DNA from: RDYJ01 sp034931405
GTDB taxonomy: Bacteria; Cyanobacteriota; Cyanobacteriia; Cyanobacteriales; Nostocaceae
NCBI RefSeq assembly: GCF_034931405.1
Contig: NZ_JAYGHA010000021.1
Coordinates: 40,761 to 104,760, forward strand
DNA: 64,000 bases
Reading direction: 5' to 3'
A program made the translations under genes and the position numbers. Under the pieces are notes generated by a model. The model had not been told where the DNA came from and did no database searches. It worked only from the letters and a program-made list of their open reading frames with translations. Below, one piece after another: positions 16,065-23,994 of the stretch (position 1 is its first letter; each line of letters begins with the position of its first letter).

Positions 16065-16353
16065 TTTATTACCAGAGTATAATTTTGATTATACTAAATC
16101 TAGTCCTAATCGTTTTACCACTACCTCAGAAAAATCTATGTTACAAACTATTCCAGGAATCTATAAAAACGGCAAAATAGAACTTTCACAAACACCCCAG
16201 GGAATTACAGAAAGCAGTGTTTTTGTGACATTCTTACCCACCAAACCCACCACTTGGCCAGAAATAATTATTAACCATCAAGGTATAGCAGATAATATCA
16301 TCTTTGAATCTTATCGAGATGAATTATTACCACCTCAAGAAATACAATTCTAA
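16054..16353 (+). CDS. chimeric antitoxin: BrnA N-terminal segment joined to a VapB-like antitoxin
   Basis: 99 aa. Residues 1-27 (NNDLLPEYNFDYTKSSPNRF, TTTSEK) copy the N-terminal segment of the BrnA antitoxin 1.2 kb upstream. From Met29 the protein reads MLQTIPGIYKNGKIELSQTP and SSVFVTFLP, a small antitoxin of the kind that precedes PIN toxins in cyanobacteria and normally starts at that Met. The DNA match to 14833-14907 is 67 of 75 bases, so the front is a recent segmental duplication. It overlaps hicB-like by 11 bases and is 2 bases from vapC. Translation could start at 16054 (fusion) or at 16138 (native antitoxin). Confidence 0.75.
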   Translation: MNNDLLPEYNFDYTKSSPNRFTTTSEKSMLQTIPGIYKNGKIELSQTPQGITESSVFVTFLPTKPTTWPEIIINHQGIADNIIFESYRDELLPPQEIQF

Positions 16354-16355
16354 TT

Positions 16356-16763
16356 ATGGGTTATCTACTAGATACTTGCGTAGTAAGTGATTTTGTTAAA
16401 GGAGAACAAAATACATTAAAAAAAATAAAATCAATTTATCCTACTGATATTTTTATTTCATCTTTAACCGTGATGGAAGTAAAATATGGATTAGCAATTA
16501 ATCCTCAAAAAGCCATTAAAATTCAGCCTTTAATTGAATCATTTTTAACTTCAATTACAGTTTTACCTTTTAACTCACAAGAAGCAGAAAAAGCGGCGGA
16601 GATTAGAGGTATTCTAAAAATTGCAGGTTCTCCTATTGGTGCTTATGATGTACTCATTGCAGCAACCGCATTAACCCATAATCACATTATTGTTACATCC
16701 AACGTTCGAGAATTTCAAAGAGTTCCTAATTTACAAATAGAAAATTGGCGGGTTTGTGAATAA
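16356..16763 (+). CDS. vapC: VapC-type PIN-domain toxin
   Basis: 135 aa, full length. Acidic PIN residues are in place: MGYLLDTCVVSDF (first Asp), SLTVMEVKYGL (Glu), IGAYDVLIAATALTHN (Asp) and VTSNVREFQRVPNL (C-terminal motif). PIN toxins of this class are Mg-dependent ribonucleases that cut tRNA or rRNA. It follows the chimeric antitoxin by 2 bases, so the two form the working pair, possibly with the HicB-like gene in one transcript. A strong terminator follows. Confidence 0.9.
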   Translation: MGYLLDTCVVSDFVKGEQNTLKKIKSIYPTDIFISSLTVMEVKYGLAINPQKAIKIQPLIESFLTSITVLPFNSQEAEKAAEIRGILKIAGSPIGAYDVLIAATALTHNHIIVTSNVREFQRVPNLQIENWRVCE

Positions 16764-16787
16764 ATTTCTCTAAAACGTAATTAAACT

Positions 16788-16816
16788 GTAGGGGTTTAGC
16801 ATTCCTAAACCCCTAC
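16788..16816. terminator. strong bidirectional terminator between vapC and the DUF3368 gene
   Basis: GTAGGGGTTTAG-CATTC-CTAAACCCCTAC: 12 perfect pairs, 5-base loop, T-rich on both sides. It sits between convergent genes. It is the best-preserved member of the GGGGTTTAGC hairpin family of this island. Confidence 0.8.
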
Positions 16817-16825
16817 TTTATTATT

Positions 16826-17314
16826 TCATAATTTATTCATTAACCTGTTCTTTAAGAACCTGAATAAATCATTAGATAACCATAAACCAGCTTTTTGTAA
16901 TACTTGAATAGGTTCATCAATAGAAGTTATTAACCCCTGTTTCTTCGCTAAAACTAATATTCCCAAAGTTCCCATAAATGGAATATTTAAACTTTTCGCT
17001 ACTTTTCTAGCAGCAGCATCATCAATAACTGCACGATAACCAATATTTTCTAAAGCAAATGTCAAAACTTCAGATTCTCCCAAATCTATACCCCAAGGTA
17101 CAATTAAAGCAGAAATTTCCGAAATAGTAACTTGTTTTGCCCAATTAGCATTAGGTAATTCTTGAGATGCTATATCTATTTTACCAGCTTTGACAATTTC
17201 ACCCCATACACCACTAGGAACAATAATTTCTGTAAATAGCTGTGGTAGTAAGTAGGTAAGCTGGCTTTTAAATAGCACAATTAACGGTGATGTATTAATA
17301 ACTATTTTATTCAT
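16826..17314 (-). CDS. DUF3368 PIN-domain toxin
   Basis: 162 aa. INTSPLIVLFKSQL, VPSGVWGEI, LGESEVLTFA, YRAVIDDAAARKVAKSLNIPFMGTLGILVLAKKQGLI are the DUF3368 blocks, a PIN-like nuclease family that pairs with UPF0175 antitoxins. The upstream gene, 2 bases away, is such an antitoxin. Acidic residues (Asp, Glu, Asp-Asp) expected in the active site are present. The C-terminal end is a little longer than usual (FRFLKNRLMNKL). Confidence 0.88.
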   Translation of the reverse strand: MNKIVINTSPLIVLFKSQLTYLLPQLFTEIIVPSGVWGEIVKAGKIDIASQELPNANWAKQVTISEISALIVPWGIDLGESEVLTFALENIGYRAVIDDAAARKVAKSLNIPFMGTLGILVLAKKQGLITSIDEPIQVLQKAGLWLSNDLFRFLKNRLMNKL

Positions 17315-17316
17315 AT

Positions 17317-17574
17317 CTATTCATCTAAAGAAGCAATTTCTTCAGCTAATTCTTCCGCAGTATATTGAAATGGAGAAACTTTATAACGGATGAGAAGATC
17401 CATAAATTCAATTCTATTTAAACCTGCTATTTCTGCCGCTTTACCTTGAGATATTTCTCCCAATTCATACCATTTTACAGCAGCAGCTATTTTCATTTCT
17501 CTAGCTAATTCATCCTGGGATTTTCCTAATGTGTGAAAAATACTTTCTGGCAGTTCTATAGATATGCTTGTCAT
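17317..17574 (-). CDS. UPF0175-family antitoxin
   Basis: 85 aa. ISIELPESI, then LAREMKIAAAVKWYELGEISQGKAAEIAGLNRIEFMDLL is the helix-turn-helix of UPF0175 proteins, which act as antitoxin and probable autorepressor of the adjacent DUF3368 toxin. It starts from an ATG at 17574; the AT-rich 100 bases upstream, shared with a divergent DUF433 gene, should carry the operator. Confidence 0.88.
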   Translation of the reverse strand: MTSISIELPESIFHTLGKSQDELAREMKIAAAVKWYELGEISQGKAAEIAGLNRIEFMDLLIRYKVSPFQYTAEELAEEIASLDE

Positions 17575-17711
17575 GGTTAGATAGTTGAAGTTAATAATAT
17601 AATTATATTATAATTACAATTGATTTGCAAGATAAATAATACAAACCAACGTTACTATACCAAACCCAAAATATGCTAAAATATCTTTTATTATCACCTT
17701 TAATTAAATCA

Positions 17712-17897
17712 ATGAATCAACTATTAACTAGAATCACACAAATACCTGGTCAATGTGGAGGTCGTCCTTGCATTCGGGGAATGAGAATTAGAGTTAGCGA
17801 TATTTTAGAAATGTTAGCAGAAAATGTCAGTGTAAATGAAATTTTAGAAGACTTTCCCGATTTAGAAATAGAGGATATTCAAGCCTGTTTGATATAA
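17712..17897 (+). CDS. DUF433-family protein (antitoxin-like)
   Basis: 61 aa from the ATG at 17712; an in-frame ATG at 17673 would add 13 residues not seen in the family. NQLLTRITQIPGQCGGRPCIRGMRIRVSDILEMLAENVS and EILEDFPDLEIEDIQACL are classic DUF433. It usually precedes a DUF5615 PIN-like toxin; no such gene follows here, so this is an orphan. Confidence 0.85.
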   Translation: MNQLLTRITQIPGQCGGRPCIRGMRIRVSDILEMLAENVSVNEILEDFPDLEIEDIQACLI

Positions 17898-17911
17898 AAA
17901 TACCTAAACCA

Positions 17912-17948
17912 ATCGCTCACCCCCTGCTGTATTTTGAGGATGAGCGAT
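17912..17948. terminator. hairpin between DUF433 and folE
   Basis: ATCGCTCA (17912-17919) pairs with TGAGCGAT (17941-17948) between convergent genes. The 21-base loop makes it a moderate candidate. Confidence 0.45.
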
Positions 17949-17969
17949 AGTTCTAAAAAATCCTAATTC

Positions 17970-18677
17970 CTAAAAGAATGATGCTTGATGACGAATCAAA
18001 TTCAAGAATTCTTCCCGGGTTTTTTGCTCATCTTGGAACACACCCACCATAGAACTTGTCACAGTCCAAGAACCAGGTTTTTGTACACCGCGCATCACCA
18101 TACACATATGGCTGGCTTCCATGACCACAGCCACACCTTTAGGTTCGAGAATGGTCTGCACTGCTTCAGCAATTTGTCGAGTTAGTCTTTCTTGAACTTG
18201 CAAGCGACGAGAATACATTTCTACAAGCCGCGCTAACTTACTTAAACCGACAACTTTTTGATTAGGGATATAAGCAACGTGCGCTCTACCCATAAATGGC
18301 AGCATATGATGTTCACAGAGACTAAAGAAATTAATATCTCGAACTAGCACCATTTCTTCATGGCCTTCATCAAAGATAGCTCCATTCACTAGTTCTTCTA
18401 GAGATTGGTTGTAGCCACCTGTAAGAAACATCATAGCTTCAGCTACGCGCTTGGGTGTTTTGAGTAGTCCTTCCCGTTCTGGATCTTCTCCAACACCGAT
18501 GAGCATTGTCCGCACGGCTTCCATCATTTGCTCCATATTTTCCTCTGAGGGTGGACGCAAATTGGGTTGCTTGCCATCATGAGTATTGCGATCAGGTCTG
18601 GTACTGATGGCTTGTGATAAGTCAGGAATCAGCGGAGATTGTGAACGATTGGAACCGTTAGAACCAGCTATAGTCAT
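17970..18677 (-). CDS. folE: GTP cyclohydrolase I
   Basis: 235 aa. It makes 7,8-dihydroneopterin triphosphate from GTP, first step of folate and pterin synthesis, in the cytosol. Zinc ligands and active site are visible: SLCEHHMLPFMGRAHVAYIP and SHMCMVMRGVQKPGS; GEDPEREGLLKTPKRVAEAM is the standard entry to the fold. The first 40 residues (Ser/Asn/Pro-rich) are a variable extension. Last in a same-strand run ado-aar-accA-SDR-folE; 80 bases separate it from the SDR gene, so cotranscription with it is plausible. Confidence 0.96.
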   Translation of the reverse strand: MTIAGSNGSNRSQSPLIPDLSQAISTRPDRNTHDGKQPNLRPPSEENMEQMMEAVRTMLIGVGEDPEREGLLKTPKRVAEAMMFLTGGYNQSLEELVNGAIFDEGHEEMVLVRDINFFSLCEHHMLPFMGRAHVAYIPNQKVVGLSKLARLVEMYSRRLQVQERLTRQIAEAVQTILEPKGVAVVMEASHMCMVMRGVQKPGSWTVTSSMVGVFQDEQKTREEFLNLIRHQASFF

Positions 18678-18757
18678 GGTATAAGTCTTGGTAATTTGTA
18701 ATTTGTAATTTGTAATTAATCATTGGTCATGAAAAAAATAAATGACTCAATTACTAA

Positions 18758-19483
18758 TTAGAGAATGCCGGCGTTAGACATCAGGATCAATTCTTCAATG
18801 ACTGCTTGTTGCGGTAACAAGACAGTGTGCAGAATTGTCTGAGCTACTATTTCTGGAGTTAACATTTTGTCACGGTCGAAGTTAACATGAACTGTTTCCG
18901 TGTCCCAAATTTCAGTATTAACAGCACCTGGACAAATTGCAGTTACACGAATGCCGTGGTTTCGTTCCTCTTGTGCCAGGGTTTGAGAAAGGGCTAGTAA
19001 ACCAGCTTTACTCACACAGTATGCTCCCCAACCGGCAAAAGCTTGTTTGGCAGCAATGGAGGCAATGTTGACAATTGTGCCAGTACCTCGCTGTCTCATT
19101 CCTGGCAAAATTCCCATCATGCACACAAAGACGCTGGTGAGGTTTAGGTTAATTACTTGTTGCCAATCTTCTAGGGGAGTTTCGCTTAAGTTGCCTGTAT
19201 ATCCCATACCAGCATTGTTAACCAGAATATCTATGTCGCCAAATTCATCAGCGATCGCCTCTATTTTGGTTTGTACTTCGGACACACAACTGAGATCCAT
19301 AGTGAAGGCTTGTGCTTCCACTCCTATTTCTTTCGCTGCTGCTGCTACCTCATCCAATTTGCCCCCAGAACGGCTGATTAAGGCAACATCTATTCCCGCT
19401 TTTGCAAAGGCTAAAGCCGTTGCTTTCCCAATTCCACTGCTTGCACCAGTAATTAAGGCGCGTCGTTTCTGCTCAAAACTCAT
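18758..19483 (-). CDS. short-chain dehydrogenase/reductase (FabG-like)
   Basis: 241 aa. Classical SDR motifs: cofactor loop TGASSGIGKA, NNAGMGYTG, catalytic Ser in IVNIASIAA, Tyr-x3-Lys in YCVSK, and PGAVNTEIW. The Arg in ISRSGG favours NADPH. Family members reduce 3-oxoacyl-ACP or other ketones; the neighbours accA, aar and ado point to lipid chemistry while folE could hint at a pteridine reductase. The substrate is unresolved. Note that it lacks any RGSGR motif, so it is not HetN. Confidence 0.85.
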   Translation of the reverse strand: MSFEQKRRALITGASSGIGKATALAFAKAGIDVALISRSGGKLDEVAAAAKEIGVEAQAFTMDLSCVSEVQTKIEAIADEFGDIDILVNNAGMGYTGNLSETPLEDWQQVINLNLTSVFVCMMGILPGMRQRGTGTIVNIASIAAKQAFAGWGAYCVSKAGLLALSQTLAQEERNHGIRVTAICPGAVNTEIWDTETVHVNFDRDKMLTPEIVAQTILHTVLLPQQAVIEELILMSNAGIL

Positions 19484-19830
19484 GTTATCTCCAAATTTTT
19501 TGGCCGTGATTTAACTCACCAGCCACCCATAAATTAAATAATTCTAAAAATCAATTGATTTTTTGCTGACTAGTGCTAGATTGCCTTGTCAATATGGGTA
19601 TATTGCCTATCATTAGCCTTACCAGTCAGATCAAAAAGTATCGACCTGCTTTATCAGGTTCTAAACTCAAGGCTGATTATTGAATACTATGCAAATTCAC
19701 CAATCAGATTGGTTTTGTTTGCTTAAAACAGAACACAAATACCTATAGCCGCTCAGATTGTTAAGAATCTTTAAGCTGCTATAGGCAATTATAGCACTGT
19801 TGATGTGCTAATCAGTTATAGTTATTATTT
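19484..19830. other. intergenic region with accA terminator hairpin
   Basis: About 350 bases between accA and the SDR gene. CCTATAGC (19742-19749) and GCTATAGG (19778-19785) enclose an imperfect internal stem, AGATT/AATCT, giving a hairpin 46 bases past the accA stop that may terminate it. The rest should hold the SDR promoter; nothing else recognised. Confidence 0.5.
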
Positions 19831-20811
19831 TTAGTGAGCAAGTTCAGTAAAGACACCAATTTTGCGGAATTTTTCATAGCGAAGTTGGCGGCGTTCAGTG
19901 GGAGTTAAGCGATTGAGTTCATCCAAGTTATCTAACAGGGCTTGTTTGAGATTAGTTGCAGCTGTCAATGGGTCAGAATGAGCGCCACCGATGGGTTCAG
20001 GTAATATTTGGTCAATAATGCCCAAATTTTTGAGGTCGTGGGAAATAATTTTCAAGGCTACGGCTGCTTGGGGGGCTTTAGCAGCATCTTTCCACAAAAT
20101 AGCTGCACAGGCTTCTGGGGTAGCAACGGTGTAAACGGAGTGTTCAAACATCAGCAAGCGATCGCCTACTCCAATACCCAAAGCACCACCAGAACCACCT
20201 TCACCAATAACTGTACAGAGAATTGGCACATCAAAGCAAAACATTTGCCGTAAATTATAGGCGATCGCTTCTCCTTGTCCTTGATGTTCCGCTTCTATTC
20301 CTGCCCAAGCACCAGGAGTATCAATAAAAGTGACAATGGGCATACTAAACTTATTGGCGTGTTCCATTAACCGCAGGGCTTTCCGGTAGCCTCCAGGTGC
20401 AGCCATGCCAAAATTCCGGGCGACGTTATCTTTGGTATCCCGGCCTTTTTGATGACCCAACATGACCACAGGTTGTCCACCCAAACGACCGACACCACCA
20501 ACTAAAGCCGGATCATCTCCTCCACAGCGATCGCCATGTAACTCCATCCATTCATCACTAATTGCCTGAATGTAATCTAAGGTACTAGGACGGCGCGGAT
20601 GTCTTGCTACTTGCAGTCTTTGAGAGGGTGTCAGACTGCTGAAAATTTCCTCACGCAGCTGTGTAGCCCTTGTTTCCAGTTGGCGAATTTGACCAGAAAC
20701 ATCTACACCATTTTCATCTGCAAGTTGCCGAATTTGGTCAATCCGGGTAGCCAGTTCTGCTAGTGGCTTTTCAAAATCCAACAGTAGCGGTTTGCGTTCA
20801 GTAATTGCCAT
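19831..20811 (-). CDS. accA: acetyl-CoA carboxylase carboxyltransferase subunit alpha
   Basis: 326 aa, full length. With AccD it transfers CO2 from biotin to acetyl-CoA to give malonyl-CoA, the committed step of fatty-acid synthesis. Typical blocks: LDFEKPLAELATRIDQIRQL, RHPRRPSTLDYI, ELHGDRCGGDDPALVGG, GMAAPGGYRKALRLM, FIDTPGAWAGIEAEHQGQGEAIA, IGEGGSGGALGIGVGD. It lies directly downstream of aar on the same strand, the conserved cyanobacterial arrangement, but a heptamer repeat tract fills the 187-base gap. Confidence 0.97.
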   Translation of the reverse strand: MAITERKPLLLDFEKPLAELATRIDQIRQLADENGVDVSGQIRQLETRATQLREEIFSSLTPSQRLQVARHPRRPSTLDYIQAISDEWMELHGDRCGGDDPALVGGVGRLGGQPVVMLGHQKGRDTKDNVARNFGMAAPGGYRKALRLMEHANKFSMPIVTFIDTPGAWAGIEAEHQGQGEAIAYNLRQMFCFDVPILCTVIGEGGSGGALGIGVGDRLLMFEHSVYTVATPEACAAILWKDAAKAPQAAVALKIISHDLKNLGIIDQILPEPIGGAHSDPLTAATNLKQALLDNLDELNRLTPTERRQLRYEKFRKIGVFTELAH

Positions 20812-20814
20812 AGT

Positions 20815-20998
20815 TAGGGAATAGGGAATAGGGAATAGGGAATAGGGAGGCAGGGGGAGGTGGGGAGGTGGGGAGGTGGGGAGGTGGGGAGGTGGGGAGA
20901 TGGGGAGATACTGGGAAAAATCTTTACCTGTTCCCTGTTCCCTGTTCCCTGTTCCCTTCTTTCCCAGTCACCAATCCCCAATCCCCAATCCCCAGTCC
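20815..20998. repeat. heptamer tandem repeat tract between aar and accA
   Basis: Runs of AGGGAAT (about 20818-20846), GGGGAGGT units (20859-20895), CCCTGTT (20930-20955) and CCCCAAT (20975-20995). This is the short tandemly repeated class known from heterocystous cyanobacteria. Different heptamers sit side by side. Confidence 0.85.
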
Positions 20999-22018
20999 CT
21001 AAACTAATAATGGTCTAAAACCATGTTTAATGGAAACTTGACCAATATGCTCCATTTTGTCTACGGTAATCTGATTGCGTCCCCAAGAAAAGTTTGTGTA
21101 TAACTTCTCAAATTCCAGCAGCATTGATTCGGCAAAACAAGCAAATAATTGGCGGCCTGGAACTTCCATATTGACAATTTTCATGATTTTCCAGTCAATA
21201 TCCAGGGAATGCTCAACAATTCCACCGTTTAACACATACACTCCCGGATGCTGAATTTTTGTCCCTAAGTTTTTAGGATAGCCGCCATCAATCAATAAAC
21301 AGGGCTGCTTCAATACTGTGGGATCTATTTCTACACCTTTAGGCATACTCGCCACCCAAACTACAATATCTGCTTGGGGTAGTGCTTCCTGTAGTCCCAT
21401 AATTTTACCCCGTCCCAGTTCAGCTTGTAGTTCTTGAAGACGTTCTTGATTACGAGCTATCAGCAGTAGCTCTTGGACATCTGTTTTTTTATCCAGCCAA
21501 CGTGTAACTGCACTACCAATATCTCCTGTTGCACCACACACTGCTACAGTTGCTTTTGATAGTTCTATCCCCAGTTGTTTGGAAGCTTCTTCCACCTGGC
21601 GACAGATAATGTAAGCAGTATGAGTATTACCTGTGGTGAAGCGTTCAAAATCTAATGTGACGTTACGGACTTGGCTAAACTGCTCTAAATTAAAGTTCTC
21701 AAAAATAATTGAGGAAAACCCACCTAAAGCTGTAATATCAATGCCATGCTTTTGAGCATGAGCCATAGCGTTGAGGATTTTGCGTGTAGCCGCCTTAATG
21801 CGCCGATTTGCCAGCATTTCCGGCAAAAAGCAAGATTCTACATACCGCCCTTCAATTTTTTGGCCTGTAATACTGGTGACGGTAATGTGGTCAACAATTT
21901 GTGGTGGTGCGCTACACCAAAAATCTAGCCCTTGGTCGGCATATTCTGGGTATCCCAATTCTTGAGCTACGGATTGAGCGTGTTCTAAACTAGTCAGATG
22001 TCCAATTAGACCAAACAT
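20999..22018 (-). CDS. aar: long-chain acyl-[acyl-carrier-protein] reductase
   Basis: 339 aa, the standard length. It reduces fatty acyl-ACP with NADPH to the fatty aldehyde used by ADO. It opens MFGLIGHLTSLEHAQSVAQELGYPEYADQGLDFWCSAPPQIVD in the conserved way, carries the Rossmann loop AVCGATGDIGSAVTRWL in the middle and ends with the conserved HIGQVSIKHGFRPL. The reactive cysteine is expected in CRQVEEASK-like context (IICRQ). It lies between ado and accA, 209 bases from ado. Confidence 0.97.
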   Translation of the reverse strand: MFGLIGHLTSLEHAQSVAQELGYPEYADQGLDFWCSAPPQIVDHITVTSITGQKIEGRYVESCFLPEMLANRRIKAATRKILNAMAHAQKHGIDITALGGFSSIIFENFNLEQFSQVRNVTLDFERFTTGNTHTAYIICRQVEEASKQLGIELSKATVAVCGATGDIGSAVTRWLDKKTDVQELLLIARNQERLQELQAELGRGKIMGLQEALPQADIVVWVASMPKGVEIDPTVLKQPCLLIDGGYPKNLGTKIQHPGVYVLNGGIVEHSLDIDWKIMKIVNMEVPGRQLFACFAESMLLEFEKLYTNFSWGRNQITVDKMEHIGQVSIKHGFRPLLV

Positions 22019-22132
22019 TAGTGATATATTAGGCGTGTGCTATGAAAAGCGTGGAATTAATCAACAGGAAATAATACCTAACTCTTAAAAATACTATATA
22101 AAGGGTGTAAAGATTTCGTAATTTCTGAAAGG

Positions 22133-22225
22133 AGGCAGGAGTTCAGGAGTTCAGGAGTTCAGGAAGTAAATATTTCTCCCCATCTCCCCATCTCCCTATC
22201 TCCCCATCTCCCCATCTCCCCTGCG
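22133..22225. repeat. tandem repeats between ado and aar
   Basis: GGAGTTCA repeated from about 22138 (three copies), then CTCCCCAT heptamer-type units from about 22176 to 22220. Same repeat class as the aar-accA spacer. Confidence 0.8.
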
Positions 22226-22227
22226 CT

Positions 22228-22929
22228 CTAGACGGTGGTTGCCAGTCCGTAGGCAGAAAGACGCATGATGTCACGAGTTGTGAAGCCAATGTTACTTAAT
22301 GCTTCACCGTATTGAATCATAAAGTCTTCTACCAAAGCTTCTTTTTCCATTGCCAAGACCTTGGCATCATCTGCTACTTGATTGAGCATTTGCCAGACAA
22401 TAGGAAGGTTTTGGCGATTTGCTGCTTCTAGTTCGGCTTTAGATTCTGTAAAGTGTTCTTGCAGCCAGACTTCACCAAAGTTGAGATGACTATACTCTTC
22501 TTTGACTACGCCTTCAGTAATTTTACGAGCAAAATCATCAGCTACGGGAATGTAGATGTTATATGCAGCGATCGCAAAACATTCGATAATCAAAGATTGA
22601 ATCAGAAGACAAGTAACAACTTTACCTTCTTTGGCTGCGGTTTGGAAATTTTGGTGTAGTCCAGAGAAAAACTTCTTGGCAAATTCCAAATCTGGAGTCA
22701 CTTTTAAATTCCGTCCACAAGCTTCAAATCCTTTTTTGTGGCGGCTTTCCATTTTTGAGAGCCGAATCAATTCATCCTTGCTTTCTGGTAACAGTTCAGC
22801 CAATGTAATGTAATTGTCATGGGCTTCTTGTTCTCCTTCAATCACAATGGCATTAATCCGGCTATAGGCATCTTTGTATGTTTCGCTCTGGAAATCAATT
22901 TTTTCAATTTGCTCAACAAGCTGCTGCAT
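22228..22929 (-). CDS. ado: aldehyde oxygenase (deformylating), alkane synthase
   Basis: 233 aa. A ferritin-like di-iron enzyme turning fatty aldehydes into alkanes plus formate. Iron-ligand segments are seen: EGEQEAHDNYITLAELLPE, ESRHKKGFEACGRNLKV, then FAIAAYNIYIPVADDFAR and EEYSHLNFGEVWL. Length and ends agree with the cyanobacterial family. First gene of the run ado-aar-accA-SDR-folE. Products are normally C15-C17 hydrocarbons located in thylakoid and cytoplasmic membranes. Confidence 0.97.
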   Translation of the reverse strand: MQQLVEQIEKIDFQSETYKDAYSRINAIVIEGEQEAHDNYITLAELLPESKDELIRLSKMESRHKKGFEACGRNLKVTPDLEFAKKFFSGLHQNFQTAAKEGKVVTCLLIQSLIIECFAIAAYNIYIPVADDFARKITEGVVKEEYSHLNFGEVWLQEHFTESKAELEAANRQNLPIVWQMLNQVADDAKVLAMEKEALVEDFMIQYGEALSNIGFTTRDIMRLSAYGLATTV

Positions 22930-23161
22930 GGTATGTTTACTCCGTAACCCTGAATTATTTGATACTGAAATTTAAATTACCCGTTAATTTAGGGTAATAA
23001 TGATTGTTGTTTAATTTAACTTAACAAGAAATTATGGTAATTAGATTAGTTTTTACCAAGTAACGCCCCACTCTGGATGTAAATTACACCCTACCAGTGA
23101 TCTAAACCCATCAGTTCTTATTCCTGCTCCCTGCTTTCTATAGTCATACTCAGAAAAACCC

Positions 23162-23989
23162 ATGCCCAAACTAAACTGGAATTTGAAAAACGCGAATTTT
23201 TGGAGTCTGGTACTGTTATTGCTAGGAGCATTCATAGTTTTACTGCCTTTAATCATAGTCTTTCTCACCTCTTTTGCTCCTGCGGGGACAACTCCAGGAG
23301 TTATGGGACAAAATAACTGGACTTTAGCCAATTACCGCGAAGCTTGGGAACGAGGAAAGTTTTTACTGGCTTTTGCTAATTCTACCTTAGTAGCGATCGC
23401 AGTTACGGCTTTTCAAATTATCACATCTGCTTTAGCCGGTTACGCTCTCGCCAGGCTGAAATTTCGGGGTAGACAAGCAATACTGCTAGTTGTCTTAGCA
23501 ACTTTAGTCATTCCCTTTCAGTTATTGGTAATTCCCATCTTTTTGGTGTTGAAGTGGGGACACCTGATAAATACTTACTGGGCGCTGATTTTACCAACTG
23601 CGGTTAATGGCTTTGGTATTTTTTTGTTACGTCAATATTTCCAGACAATTCCCGTAGAATTAGAGGAAGCCGCCGCTATTGATGGCGCAAACCGACTACA
23701 AATTTTATGGCAGATAATGTTGCCTTTAGCACGTCCGGCTTTAGTAACGTTGTTTTTGTTCACCTTCATCGGTGAATGGAATGATTTATTTAAACCATTG
23801 GTATTTACCACTAGACCAGAGTTAAGAACTGTACAGTTAGCATTGGCAGAGTTTCAAGAACAGTTTACCAATAATTGGCCGTTGATGATGGCAGCGGTGA
23901 CAATTACCACTGTACCTGTGATGGTGTTGTTTCTAATTGGTCAAAAGCAGTTTATTCGCGGTATTGCTACGACGGGAATTAAGAATTAG
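23162..23989 (+). CDS. carbohydrate ABC transporter permease (MalG type)
   Basis: 275 aa with six membrane segments; the first at about residues 12-35. The EAA loop that docks the ATPase is EEAAAIDGANRLQILWQIMLPLARP (about residues 170-195). It resembles MalG/LacG-type permeases for sugars or glycerol-3-phosphate. No partner permease, binding protein or ATPase is in the window, so the remaining subunits must be elsewhere, which is common in cyanobacteria. The ATG at 23162 fits the family N-terminus (short cytoplasmic tail). Confidence 0.9.
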   Translation: MPKLNWNLKNANFWSLVLLLLGAFIVLLPLIIVFLTSFAPAGTTPGVMGQNNWTLANYREAWERGKFLLAFANSTLVAIAVTAFQIITSALAGYALARLKFRGRQAILLVVLATLVIPFQLLVIPIFLVLKWGHLINTYWALILPTAVNGFGIFLLRQYFQTIPVELEEAAAIDGANRLQILWQIMLPLARPALVTLFLFTFIGEWNDLFKPLVFTTRPELRTVQLALAEFQEQFTNNWPLMMAAVTITTVPVMVLFLIGQKQFIRGIATTGIKN

Positions 23990-23994
23990 TCAGA

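Noticed and set aside
18758..19483. The short-chain dehydrogenase as HetN
   Set aside because: HetN is an SDR carrying an RGSGR motif; this protein has none, and its neighbours are lipid and folate genes.
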